64,000 nucleotides of DNA from Enoplolaimus lenunculus (taxonomy: Eukaryota; Nematoda; Enoplea; Enoplida; Thoracostomopsidae), in contig JASANG010002565.1 in assembly GCA_030248215.1 (NCBI GenBank), forward strand, positions 1 through 64,000, in the 5' to 3' direction. A program made the position numbers and the translations under genes. The first letter of the stretch is position 1; every line of letters begins with the position of its first letter. This document shows positions 1 to 11,300 of this stretch, piece by piece. The notes below the pieces were generated by a model. It saw nothing but the letters and a program-made list of their open reading frames with translations. It did no database searches and had not been told where the DNA came from.

Positions 1-509
1 TTAACACGTTCGCGCCATTTTTAAAAAATGAGTCAGCTTACACAAACAATATGTTTATATAAATAATCGGCAGTATGGCGCTGAAGTTTGATACATATCT
101 GCAGTTGTGTTGCTTTTTTACCGTTACTAAAGGCAACTGCGGGTTGTTACCCACCGGTGGGTAACTATTGACTACGCAAGCAATTCAATTTTTTCGTAAC
201 CACAGTCAATGTTACCCACCCGTTACCCACCATATTCTTACCCACGGGTGGGTAACATTGACCACATTAGTTGAAAATTTTAAGGCTATTACGTGTTTTA
301 TATAAGTTTAGCTTAACGTCGTTTCAAAAATGTCTATGTATGATTCTCAACATAACACAGACGAAGAGGACGAACCGCAATCACTCGAACTGGGAATATA
401 TTTACCAGCGGCATCTCCGAAATTTGATAAACCAGTCGATTCAGATTCAGAATCCGACGAGTCGTATGTTGCAAGCGAAGAGCCGACTGAATCACGAGAG
501 TTAAGGGGC
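1..509 (+). mobile_element. Possible left end of a piggyBac-like DNA transposon
   Basis: The window opens with TTAA followed by CACGTTCGCGCC. piggyBac-like elements use a TTAA target site, and as I recall many have ends beginning CACGTT. About 330 bases in, an ATG opens a strongly acidic reading frame, as is usual at the N-terminus of piggyBac transposases. No DDE catalytic domain and no matching right end were found, and two other elements lie just downstream (from 505 and 664). The call is therefore tentative. The alternative is a chance TTAA beside an unrelated small gene. Confidence 0.3.
146..265. promoter_or_regulatory. Three copies of a GTGGGTAAC-N2-TTGAC module
   Basis: The motif GTGGGTAAC followed two bases later by TTGAC occurs forward at 157-175, inverted at about 202-219, and forward at 248-265. 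The first copy lies in a perfect 20-bp palindrome at 146-165, whose halves read GTTACCCACC. A further GTTACCCAC lies at 222-230. All copies lie 65-185 bases upstream of the ATG at 330. The layout suggests a dimeric DNA-binding protein, either a host regulator or the transposase of the element, but no factor can be named. Confidence 0.4.
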
Positions 510-641
510 GTTGCTGTTGCTGATGGGTCCATGAAAGAGTACGTTTACATTCTAGATCACATTTTTTGCTTAGGCTTAGGAACACATTTTTACAGCGCTT
601 TAGGCTTAGGAATGTGCTTAATTCAATGTTACGCCCCTTAA
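330..641 (+). CDS. Acidic N-terminal ORF fragment, perhaps transposase
   Basis: The frame starts at ATG 330. It is rich in Asp, Glu and Ser for about 57 codons, with blocks such as DEEDE and SDSESDES followed by YVASEEP. It then runs into the small TTAA-flanked element at 505-637, so the codons after about 58 belong to inserted DNA and should not be read as the original protein. Acidic N-termini of this kind are usual in piggyBac transposases, but no catalytic residues are present to confirm it. It could equally be the first exon of an unrelated gene. Confidence 0.25.
   Translation: MSMYDSQHNTDEEDEPQSLELGIYLPAASPKFDKPVDSDSESDESYVASEEPTESRELRGVAVADGSMKEYVYILDHIFCLGLGTHFYSALGLGMCLIQCYAP
505..637. 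mobile_element. 133-bp MITE flanked by TTAA
   Basis: GGGGCGT at 505 and ACGCCCC ending at 637 form short terminal inverted repeats. TTAA lies immediately outside both (501-504 and 638-641), the duplication made by piggyBac-type insertion. The interior carries two copies of TTAGGCTTAGGA, one and a half turns of the nematode telomere unit. The element interrupts the acidic ORF. Confidence 0.5.
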
Positions 642-663
642 ACATTAATTGCAAGGTTAAGCC

Positions 664-2231
664 CAGGGTGTAACCGGATATCCGCCTCGGGTAAAATCGG
701 TGTCCGTTTCCGTTATAGAAAACAGAATAACATGAAATTCATCCAAAATCTTAAAAATTTTGGCCAATGTATAGCACAGGGGCTTCCAGTTTTCCACAGT
801 GGAAAACCTACCACCAGGAGTGCAGCGTAGCCACTCCTGTACAACGGCCAAATTTTCCGTTGTTTTGGTAGGAATGTTAAAAGCATAAGTGTGGCTGGCA
901 AAACTGGATAATTGCAACGCCTAGATATTCCCATGATTGGTAGGAAAAGTTAGAGGTACAGGCGAGTTTCGGAAACCTATAACTGGAAAAGTTAAACGTA
1001 TGTACGTTTTCTCTAAGTCTGGTTGGGAAGGAGCACTTTAATTGGTTTGGCTGGAACATTGGGATGTGTGATTTGGGTCGGAAAAGTGGAAAATTCAAGC
1101 GTAGGGCATAGGTTGGTTGAAAAACGGGAAACGTGGAAATTATAATGCCTAGATTTTCCCTTGGTTCAAGGGAAAATGTGAAGCATAGGTTTTGGTTGGA
1201 AGTGGAAAATTAAAATGCCTAGATTTTGCCTTGGTTGGTAAGGAATATCTGAAGCATAGGTTTTGGTCGGAAAACGAGAAAAGCTTAAAATTCAAACGTA
1301 GGGTATAGGTTTTAGTTGGAAAACGGGAAAAGTAAAAAATTTTAATGCGTAGGCTTTCTTTTGGTTGGTAAGAAATATCTGAAGCATAGGTTTTGATTGG
1401 AAAACGGGAAAAGTGGAATATTTTAATGCCGAAATTTACTCTGGGTTGGTAGGGAAAATCTGAGGCGCAGGTTTTGTTTGGAAAACAGGAATTTGATAAA
1501 TTAAAATGCCTAGATTTTCCCTTCAGCTTTAAAATTTCCACTGATTACCTTTTTCCAAACTAACTTTACCCTACAGATTTGGAAAAATCTAGGCGTTTAA
1601 ATTTACCATTTTCCCGTTTTCCAAACAAAATCTATGCTTTATTTTCCCTACCAACTCAGGAATAATCGAAGCTTTGAAAATTTCCACTTTTTCAAACGAA
1701 CGTTATAAAGAATTTCCCTACCAACCAAGGGAAAATCTAGGCATATAAATTTTCCAGTTTTCCAACCAAAACCTATGCTTCAGATTTTCCCTATCAACCC
1801 AGGAATAATCTAAGCTTTTAAAATTTCCACTTTTCCCGTTTTCCAAGCAAACTTTACACTACAAATTTTCCCTACCGAACCAGGGAATATCCCGGCTTAT
1901 GAATTTTCTACTTTTCCCCAGCGAACCGTATGCCTGTGATTTTTCCTACCAAACCAGTCGAAAATCAGGCCGTCATACACAAGTGGCTTCCCTGCACTTC
2001 TGCTCATAAGTTTTCCACCGTGGATAACTGGAAGCCCCTGTGCTATACTTTGGCCAAAATTTTGATGCATCCGCCACATTTTTTCGCGAATTTTTGAACC
2101 ACCGGTGAATATATGCAGACCTCAATTGTGTTGGCATAAAAAACTTTTCAAACTTGTTATACTTCAATCTCCGTTTTCGTTATTTTGACCACTATCCGTT
2201 ACCGTTATTTTTGCTATCCGTTTACACCCTA
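664..2231. mobile_element. hAT-like foldback element filled with a minisatellite
   Basis: The left end reads CAGGGTGTAACCGGATA and the right end mirrors it (ATCCGTTTACACCCT). The flanking octamers GTTAAGCC (656-663) and GTAAAGCC (2232-2239) match at 7 of 8 bases. A CAGGG terminus and an 8-bp duplication are hAT hallmarks. The interior is about 1.2 kb of roughly 60-70-bp repeats built on ATTTTCCCTTGGTTGGTAGG. They run one way to about 1,530 and the other way after it, so the element could fold into one long hairpin. There is no transposase. Shorter relatives lie at 21,697, 23,182 and 23,592. Confidence 0.65.
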
Positions 2232-2908
2232 GTAAAGCCCAAATCGAAAGGCTAATTCAGCTAATCCTTAGTTTTCGTAAGGCCAAGGGCTAGCTATCTA
2301 AGCTGTCGCGTTTAATAATAAGTTTCCATCTGTGTCAGCGACAATAATAGGCTTGAAACTTACCTGCCGGTTCAGTAAAAAAGGTAAAGTGCAAGTGTAC
2401 GCCGTTGCACTGCGGGCATACTGCTGTCGTATTCGTAAACTGCTAGCACCTCGGTCACGTGGGCCAAACTTGAATGCGCCTCCTATTCCTCTAACTTGAA
2501 ATTTGATGGAGTAAGTAAAACATTCATGGGATAAACGGTTAAATTCCTGATTCCCTTTTCTCTAGAAAATATCGATTTCCCAAAGATCCCTTAATTTTAG
2601 GAAGGATACGTTTTGTACATTTGCTGATGGATCGATATACTTCTAACGAATCAATATAACATGCTTATGTTATTCTGAGGGGCGTCTCGCTTACCTGTGG
2701 GGCAGCAATCTACCCGGGAGTGCAACTGCACACCTGTATATTGTTGCTGCATCGGTCAGGTCAGCTTCTAGCCTATGTTTTCGCTGTTTAGTGGGGACAG
2801 TTTCGAGCCTGTTTTCGTTGAGTCGTTCGGGACAGCTTCCAGCTCTATGTTTTTGTTGTGTCCGACGAAACAATCGAAATCACTTATAGGCCTACACTTG
2901 TTACTAGA

Positions 2909-3083
2909 TTAAGCCAATGTAAACAACAGGTGCGAAACAGTATTAATATAAGCTTATTCCTAAGCCTAAGTGTAAGAATGAGTTTATTCCTAAGCGTAAG
3001 CCAAGCAAAAAATTAATCTGAAGCTTAAACTTATCCTATTCTAATCCCACAGAAAAACGTTTCGTCCCTGATCTTTACATGGG
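2909..3083. mobile_element. MITE carrying TTAGGC-type repeats
   Basis: It begins GCCAATGTAAAC and ends CTTTACATGGGCC, imperfect inverted termini shared with the better-defined copy at 9,892-10,047. Inside are several TTCCTAAGCCTAAG and CCTAAGCGTAAG blocks, diverged copies of the nematode telomere unit. No clear target duplication is visible. Confidence 0.45.
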
Positions 3084-4969
3084 CCCTGTAGATTGCGCCT
3101 GGGTTTTAACAATTCTTTATTAATATACGGGGCGTCAACGGATCATACAAAAGTTTGTGCAAAAGTTCAGAAAGTTCTTTATTCTTTTATCAGTAAAATT
3201 GAGACGTTCAACTGGGTTATTTTTGTTCCGGAGAAATTGAATCGACCCGAAAAACGGTTCTCCGGAAAAAAAGGAAAAAATCCGGAAAAGTTGATTGTAT
3301 CAAGTATCAATATTTGGTAACGCATGATTATAAGCGTAATATACACAATACAGAGCCGTCATATACCTAATAAGTGCGTATGCCACCTAAGGTGGCCAAA
3401 AACGTGTGTGGTTATATAGCAATTATTTTAATATTAATGAAGTATATACTAACAAGGATCCAACTGGAATTCCGGTTTGACTAGAAAACCATTTGTATCG
3501 CATACGTTTCAGCACCATAGGACTATTGGGGCGAGACGAGACAACTCTACTCACCCAGCGTCCGCCTTTGAGCAGCCACCGTAGTTTTAGTATAGTCCTG
3601 TTCAATTTCGTACATCGTTGCCTTATATACAGATAACTACTTTTAAGCTATGAATTCATATATAACTTGTCTCTTTTGGAACAGTAGAGTTATTTTTTGC
3701 GCGGGACGCGCTCGGCAAGGCCGAACAAGAACCATCCCTTTCACTACAACACCAGGAGCTTAGCTAGGTCTTCGTTTTGGGAGGGTATGAGAGTCACGCT
3801 GGGTATTCTGAAATCCTGCAAACATGCGTTTTTCTGATCTTTGCAGAAATTTAGGAATTATGTATTCCTTATGCCTTCCACCGGCGGATGCAAGGGTTGC
3901 TCTAGCCTAGGCCCCCCAAAAGGGTTACCAAGATTTTGTATTAATGTTTAGCGCTAAAATGGCGTTTGCCTTATCACTCGCGAGTGCTTCCACTATTTAT
4001 ATCTCGTACGATTCTCCAATTTAGAAATGCCAGCATACGCCAGTGATTCCTCTTCATGTTTTGCTAAAAATTTAGTGAGATTATAATAAAAAGTTCTTTT
4101 TCCGCTTTTTCCACCACCTCTAAAATGGAAAACCCGGTTCTGTTCGTTTTTTCCGGTGCCCAACCCTACATGTAACTATTCACCTTGGTTTTTGGGAAAT
4201 ACAAAATAAAATTGTGGATACATCTAAAATTTTTCCAAATCTTTTGTGCTTAATATATATTTTATTTCAAATCAAGAGCTTGCAAAACTCCATCAAGTGA
4301 TTTGTGTGCAACTGACTTTGAGCATAAAAATAACAGGTGTCCGATATTTCCGTTATTTAAGCGAACATCGAATGTATAACTGGTAACCGGAACAGCTCAC
4401 TGGTGCTGATAGATTCCGAGTGAAACCACCTGTGATCAACTGAACTGTTGATGTCACAAAATTTATTTTTAGGGATTTTGAGTAACACATATTGTACTGC
4501 ATGGTCGAGTTATGCTGTTAAATTGTATGCGAGGTTGTGAAACACTGCTAAAGATGCAATCAATTAGCTCACTGTTTGAATAATTTGATGTTTAAAGAAG
4601 AAAACTGAAAACATTAGTTTGACTTTTTCACTAAATTGTCGATGATGTTGTTGTTTTTTGTTCAATAATAAAAACTTTAGCAAAATAATGAGTTGCACAG
4701 GGCATCCCGTTTAGCTTGTTTGAGGGCAAAATTGTGAATAGTGTTTGAGTTAATTTTAAAAACTACCATAGCAAGGTTTTTTGTACCCGTCAAAGTTATT
4801 ACTGCTAACTTCCTTAATATTTTGTGTATCTTTTGTCAAATTTATTTCAGTTTGGACTGGATTAAAAAAATCACCTGTTTTGATTGATGTTGGTTCGGCA
4901 CTAAGCAGCATTTTATTAACATTTTAATGAGTTTAATCAAATCGGCTATGCTTTTTTAGACATACGAAA

Positions 4970-5030
4970 AAATATATATGTATATATACATATATACAAT
5001 ATATAATATATATTATATATATAACTATTT
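4970..5030. repeat. AT dinucleotide tract
   Basis: About 60 bases of near-pure alternating A and T with a few C and G interruptions. Simple repeat. Confidence 0.8.
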
Positions 5031-7671
5031 TTTGTTGAATTTTTATAAAGGTAGTAGCGGCTACGCTGAGCAACTAAAGCTATAGGCAAACGAGATCTGA
5101 TGGTACAATTTTGCAATCAAAATTTCTGAGTATTTTCGAGAGCAACCTTTTTGATGTAGTGTTTACGAATGTTAAAAATATTGATATTCGGTGAAATACT
5201 TCCTCTTGTTATAACAAACTGAATCTTGCTGAAAGCTGTTGCTGATAACGGAATATAAAGTGCACGGCACAAACGTTGTGTTTCTCTAGCAAATTTCATT
5301 ATTCTACTGCGAACCTACAAGGGGTAGTTGTGTTCCTTACAATTCAAATTATGCTCTTGTTTCGAGTAACGTCTACTTTTCATCAGTGTACATTTACCAC
5401 AAACAATAGCTGAAACTTTCAGTACGTTAAAGTTTTCCGGCTTTTTCCTATTTGAGATTTTTTATGGCATACTACTTTGTTTTTTATTAAATCGGAAAGT
5501 TGATGCTATATTTATTATTTCTACCTTCGACATTTTGCATTTAAAACCATTTGAAAAACTGTGTATATATAAATAGTAAAACTTTTTCTGAGAAAAATTT
5601 AAATTTTTTTCTAAAGCGATGCGGTCGAGTAAATTTCGTATAAAAATATATACAAGGCAATCACAGAAAAACTGAACAAAATTTTAGTTTAAAACACAAA
5701 AATTCTAATTACGTATTATATATTAAATATTACACAATAGCGTCAGTCATCCTTGCAATTCTGTCGAGTAACAGTGTATTTTGAGGTTTTGTTTGAAATT
5801 GTTTCTTTTTCTATTGGGTTTGAAACATCGTGTTCCCCCCCAAACAAGGATTAAAAGCTTTTCGTTTGGATTCTTGCTCGCGATCTTTGTCTCACATTTA
5901 TATATATAACGCAGACCCTGTCAGAAATTTCTGGATGTGTAGTTCAAGTTAAACTAAAATAGTAACGTAACTATAACATCATAACTTATTTTACTTATGA
6001 GTTTTAGCTGTGATTTTCAAGAAAAATGCATCAAAAATCACTTCTGCAATTCACTGCGATTAAGGCAAAATAATTACTTTGTTGTGTGTATTGCGAAACT
6101 GCAATTTCAGAGCGTGCGTGTGACACATTAATTGGTTCATAATAGTCGACAATAATATAGAGACAGATACATGAATATGACTTTTTTGCATTTCGAGTTG
6201 AAATTTTGTTTACCAAAAACTATTACTATTAATTTCACTTTCTGTTTGTTAGATCATTCGTTTTGGTTGTATATATTTTGTTTGCCTTACGCATACTTGT
6301 AAATTGTACTGGACTGTAAAGTGAACGGGATCCTATTCTGTGTTCTACAGAGTGTAACCGGATATTTGTGTCCGGTAAAAATCGGTGTCTTATTCAGTCT
6401 TGCAAACCACAGAAATTCAGCTGCGTTTGTGATCACTGTCAACAGCTTTCGTCAAACCATCTTCATATTAATTTTACCTTTGCTGTTTGCAGCCAACATA
6501 AGCTGAAATATATTCACAAAACGTCCACTATCGTAAGTAGGTATACAAGCTTTGGGCTGTAGAGAACAAGTGCTGGTCAAGACATACGTCATTATATAAC
6601 ATTTTGATATTTTGAATTTATCTGAAACTGAAAGTTGGGTGGACGACGCAGCTCATCATATACCCAACGCTGGACGAGTAATGGTGGCACTATAATTGTC
6701 AAGCGGCGTTGGCCGTCGTTGTACGTGCCGTTCACCACCGTACGGTATCGTGTCGCGAGCAATTCGCGCACGATACCACGCCACATGGCGTTGATTGATG
6801 ATATACGATGACGGCCGACGACTGGCAGTAACAGACGTCGGTAGGCGGTGCCATTTAAATAACCAGTTTTTTCACTCGGCCAACGAATTGATGATATTTC
6901 GTGAAAATATCCGCAAAAAAATTATGTAAAACCCATTTTGATTATGTGCCAGTTAGTTTGAGCAAACGGCTGTATTTTTCAGTTAGAAAAATAGAAAGTT
7001 TTTCTACGGAAGTAATTTATGAAACCTAAGATAAACAATTCAACGTACGTTCAAAAAATCGGCCCGCATAAATTTATTTATTAATGTGTGTACTTTAGAT
7101 GTAGAGTACAATTCCACAAAATTTTCAAGAAAAATTTGCAGTTCGTTTCACAGCTGAAATAGCCTCGGGGGCAGCATAAAAATATTGCAGAAAACGGCAC
7201 CGTACAATAGTAATTTTGTTCAAAGTTGTTCGCTAGCGACTTGCATAATGAGAAATTGCAGAACTGCAGATGCAACGAAAAATTAGTGGTTTCAGTAGAA
7301 GTGCAAATGGATGCGCAGAGAGATAACGAAAACTTTTCTGCCAAAAAATGCCTTATATGCTATCGATAAATTTTTCAGCAAACGAGAGACGAAGATGGTC
7401 ATGATTGTTCGGCACCCCCTAATCCCGGACGCCGTATTTTAGAGTGTTGCATGTTTAAAATAAACACCAACGCAAATCTTACACGTCATTTGGCGACAAA
7501 GTGGCGAAATGATATATATGTTCGCTAATTGTTTTTAACATAACGACAGTAGTATTTGATTTCAGTCCAAATTCTAGACATTTTTACTGTGAAATGAAAA
7601 AAAGTCGCAATTCGCGATTCACGTTTTAAACTCTTGCCCCAGACGCCAAGATTTTACCAATTCATTTTCAG

Positions 7672-7938
7672 TTTACTGTACCGCTACCAGACAGGTGGAG
7701 GTTCCACCAAACTGCACGGTGTGTACGGGCGGAGCACCCAACGCAGAGACGGATGCAGGATTTCTTGGAGTGTTGTTCGAAAGCTCACAATCAGGTTCTG
7801 TGAAGCAACTGAAGCCATTAAATGAATCATGCAAAAGTAGAACGCGGAGAAAAACTCTCGAGAGACGCGAGCTCGAAGCTAGACGCATTTCAAAACTTCG
7901 GCGGTTTTGGTTTCAACTGGTTAGACTGTGTCCCCACT
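7672..7938 (+). CDS. Possible last exon of an unrecognised gene
   Basis: A good acceptor (TTCATTTTCAG, ending 7,671) precedes a stretch clearly richer in G and C than its surroundings. One frame is open for about 88 codons to a TGA at 7,936-7,938. It contains VPPNCTVCTGG, then NESCKSRTRRK and a very basic tail (ERRELEARRISKLRRFW). A second frame of the same stretch is also open and runs on to about 8,013, so the true frame is uncertain. No upstream exons or domain were recognised. It ends 380 bases before the carboxypeptidase start. Confidence 0.25.
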
Positions 7939-8319
7939 GAAGGATGGGGCCCTCCAAATGGGGTAACCGGTAACTGCTCAGGACCTGCGCATAAGCAAAC
8001 AGGGATGATTTAAAAACTGCACTTTTTGCGGTCGAGGGTCTAGGGAGTCAAAAATTTTGGGACAGAATTGAAAATGCATATAAAACCTGTAAAGCTGTCT
8101 ATTCAATCGAAGCAATTTAATTCTTACACATGTATATAGTCAATTTTTTTAAACAGCAACAGGGTTCCTACCGATGTTTTAAGGTTTTACAAACTGCCAA
8201 ATTACTATAAACCCTACTTTAACACTTAAGCAATACAATATTTACAGATACTGTGCTATGTAGCACCTAAAATCATTATGGCATTGAAGAGTCTATATAG
8301 CTGACAACGTTTCCAAGGA

Positions 8320-11300
8320 ATGCTCCTGCGTCTATTAGTTATCCTTAGTGTTGAGAATTTGTTATATCACCTAGTTCACGGCGGTCTACCACAGGAAGAC
8401 CGCAATTCTGCAGAAGCCGAACGATATCCAACAAAAAAGACCTATAACGGGTAAAAGTGCACTGAAAATAATATTTCTGACATTTAAGAAAAAATTTCTT
8501 ACATTTGAGAAATATGATTAGCAAGGTGCACTTGAAAAGTATTTCTGTTATAACAGACATGTTTTCAAAAAACGTTTTGAAATAAAGTCTGAAAATAAAC
8601 GTTTTCCAGTTATTTTAAGAAAAATTGTCTTAAATATCAGCAAAACTTTTCAGATCTGCCACAGAAACCATTTTGCTGAATAAATTCAGAAATACTTTTT
8701 TGTGTGTGCAGCCTCAGAATGATGAATTAATAGCAAGGAATCGTGTCAAAAATACAAAAGAAACGTTAATATTGATGACAAATTAGCGTTTTGACACAAT
8801 GGCAAAAGGTGTTTACTTTAAACAACGTTATAAGCTACGCTAGCTATTTTTATTTCACAAAAAACGTTTTTAATACTGTTTGATACACTGCAAAAAATGG
8901 TGAGTCAAATTGACTCTCTCCGAAATAGGCTCTACGGGACTACACAAACTGAGTCAAATTCGACTCCGCCAGAGTCAAACATATGACTCAGTGAATCGAA
9001 TTTGACTCTGCCGGAGTCGAATTTTGACTCAATTTGTGTAGTCCCGTAGAGCCTATTTCGGAGAGAGTCAATTTGACTCACTATTTTTGCTGTGTACGCG
9101 AAAAGCGTTTAAAATAGCGTTTTTAAAATGTTCAAAACGACTCCTGAAAGAAGTGTTTGCAATAATACCCAGTTTTAAAATTTTCAGTAGAAAAATTATG
9201 AGGCCTTTTCTTCTGTAAAGTATAACCATTCCACTTTTGAATAGTTCTTTAATCTGATTGGTTTCGTTTGAAAATTAAATTCAATGAATAATCGTGTGTA
9301 GTAATTTAGATGGTATACCAAATATTGAACTATGCAATGTTACCGCTAATTCGTTTTAGGAGCTCCAAAGCTGCTATGGTAGGCGGGAAAATTTTCAGAA
9401 ATTTGTTCTGATGACGTTCGGTTTAAAATACAATGTCACTGACTTCATCCCATTAACTTTTGCCCGAACGGCCTGTCTTAATATTGGATGCCAAGGATAG
9501 TTTCACAAAAATTATATATAAATTCGTTTTAACTTTATTGCTAAATAATTCGCGCAAACTACTGAACTTTTTTTGCATTTTGCCACAAAAATGCCTATTG
9601 AACATATACATATTCTGGTAGATGTTTCAAGTTTGGAACAACACTGGCAATCCAATTGAGGTGTTTGGACTGTGCCATGACCGTCTCAGGTGGCGCCCCA
9701 CATCTTCTCACACCTATTCTTAGTTTCTGATAATTTAGCACGTTTTTATTCTAGAACTTTTGCAATAAAATTACGATTCCGAATAAGTATTGAAGCAGAA
9801 ACAGAACTACGTTTGTGGGTTTTTATGTTGTCAGTTTCACGATACAGTCAACTTTAACGCTGGTAATCCATGAAAGCTTTACTGATTTTTTGGCCAATGT
9901 TACTTTTAGGAGCGTAACAGTAGATTAAGCGTATTCCTAAGCCTAAGCCTAAGCCTAAGCCTAAGCAAAACATTGTAATCTAGCATCTAAACCCACTCTT
10001 TTATAAACCCACCTGAAACCTTTACGCCACTTAAAGTAACATGGGCCGATTTTTTATATTGGAATACGCTGCTAAGTACCATGAGCGTATCTTAGCGAAC
10101 ACATCAATGAAGGTCAGCGGTTTCTGTTTGCAGGTACAAAGTATACAGCGCACTTCCTGAAAATGAGGAACAAATGGATCTATTTCGAGAATTATGGCTC
10201 AACGCAACGGCGTTACAGGTACGAATAAAAGTTGATTCGCAGGGGAGCAACCAACCCGGGGGAGGGTGGATTTTAACTTTTGTGCTTGAAAATTGCGTTT
10301 GGGTTTTCGCTTGCATCGTACGACAGATTTCGTTCATTATATCCTGTTCGCAATCCCGTAAGAATATTTTTTGTGATAAAATGGTAAGGTGTGTCTCTAC
10401 TTGGATTTTTGTACCACGAAAATTGCATTGTGTTTGGCTTCTCGCTTGCGACAGTACTGAGACTTCTTTGTAACTCCGCTATCATCAAATTAGCTTTAAC
10501 AGATAAAATAGTTACCGAATACTTTCGCCAATTAATTCTTTCTGTTAACTATGAATAATTTCGTTGGCCATGTCCGGAGCCAGTCAAACACAACCAGACT
10601 CAGCCTTCTGAAAAACGTGCACGGGAAAAATTGTTAACCCTGCTTGTAACTGTGCGATATCTCCACATGACATCTTAACATTTTGAGGCTCCCGTAACAC
10701 GTTGCGCTAAGCTGAGCAGCAACTTTTGACTGCTCATTTTTCAGTGTCCTGATTAGCGCCGCCGAAGGCGCCATGCCCGCCAAACCAGGGCCTCACACCT
10801 CAGCGGGACGTCCTAAAATTTTCAAGCACGGAAATGCAAATATAGTTTTGTACATTGCATCTATATTATTAAAGCTGAAACGCCCCACTTACGATATTTT
10901 GGCAACTTTCCAGCATTACTTTTTTTACAATATTTTCTCAGAACAGAAATTCGATTGTTATATGAAAAGAAAATTAGTATGCAGATTGTTGTGGCTTCGC
11001 GAACTTTTGCGCATTGCGCAAAGCTGTCTGACTAATTTAAAATTATAGCTCGACTTTTGGAAGCCACCGAGTTTTGTGTCGTATCGAATTGATGTAATGG
11101 TAAGCCCAAAGTTTCAAGACGAATTTATGCAACTGATGGACGCGAAAAATATTACAGTGCGCGTTATGGTTGCGAACGTTGCCGAGTAAGTTTTGTTATT
11201 GGAAAATGTGCAAAATTAAAATTGGATGATGCCATTGCAGGCAATAATGTGCAATTACTGCATGGCTTTATGTTTCGTGTCACTGTAGTTTATTTTTTGT

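Larger units (their letters stand above)
2240..7671. other. Intergenic region, no supported gene
   Basis: No exon series could be built here. The region holds a telomere-unit MITE (about 2,909-3,083), a stretch rich in CCGGAAAAA motifs in opposite orientations near 3,230-3,310 and 4,080-4,165, an AT dinucleotide tract (4,970-5,030), a fragment of the CAGGGTGTAA family at about 6,350-6,400, and a GC-rich patch at 6,640-6,860 with a hairpin around GGTATCGTG/CACGATACC. Open frames here are short and show no family motif. Confidence 0.6.

Noticed and set aside
1149-1541. 130-codon minus-strand frame with repeated FPTKTYAS-type words
   Set aside because: It is the minisatellite inside the 664-2,231 foldback element read in one frame.
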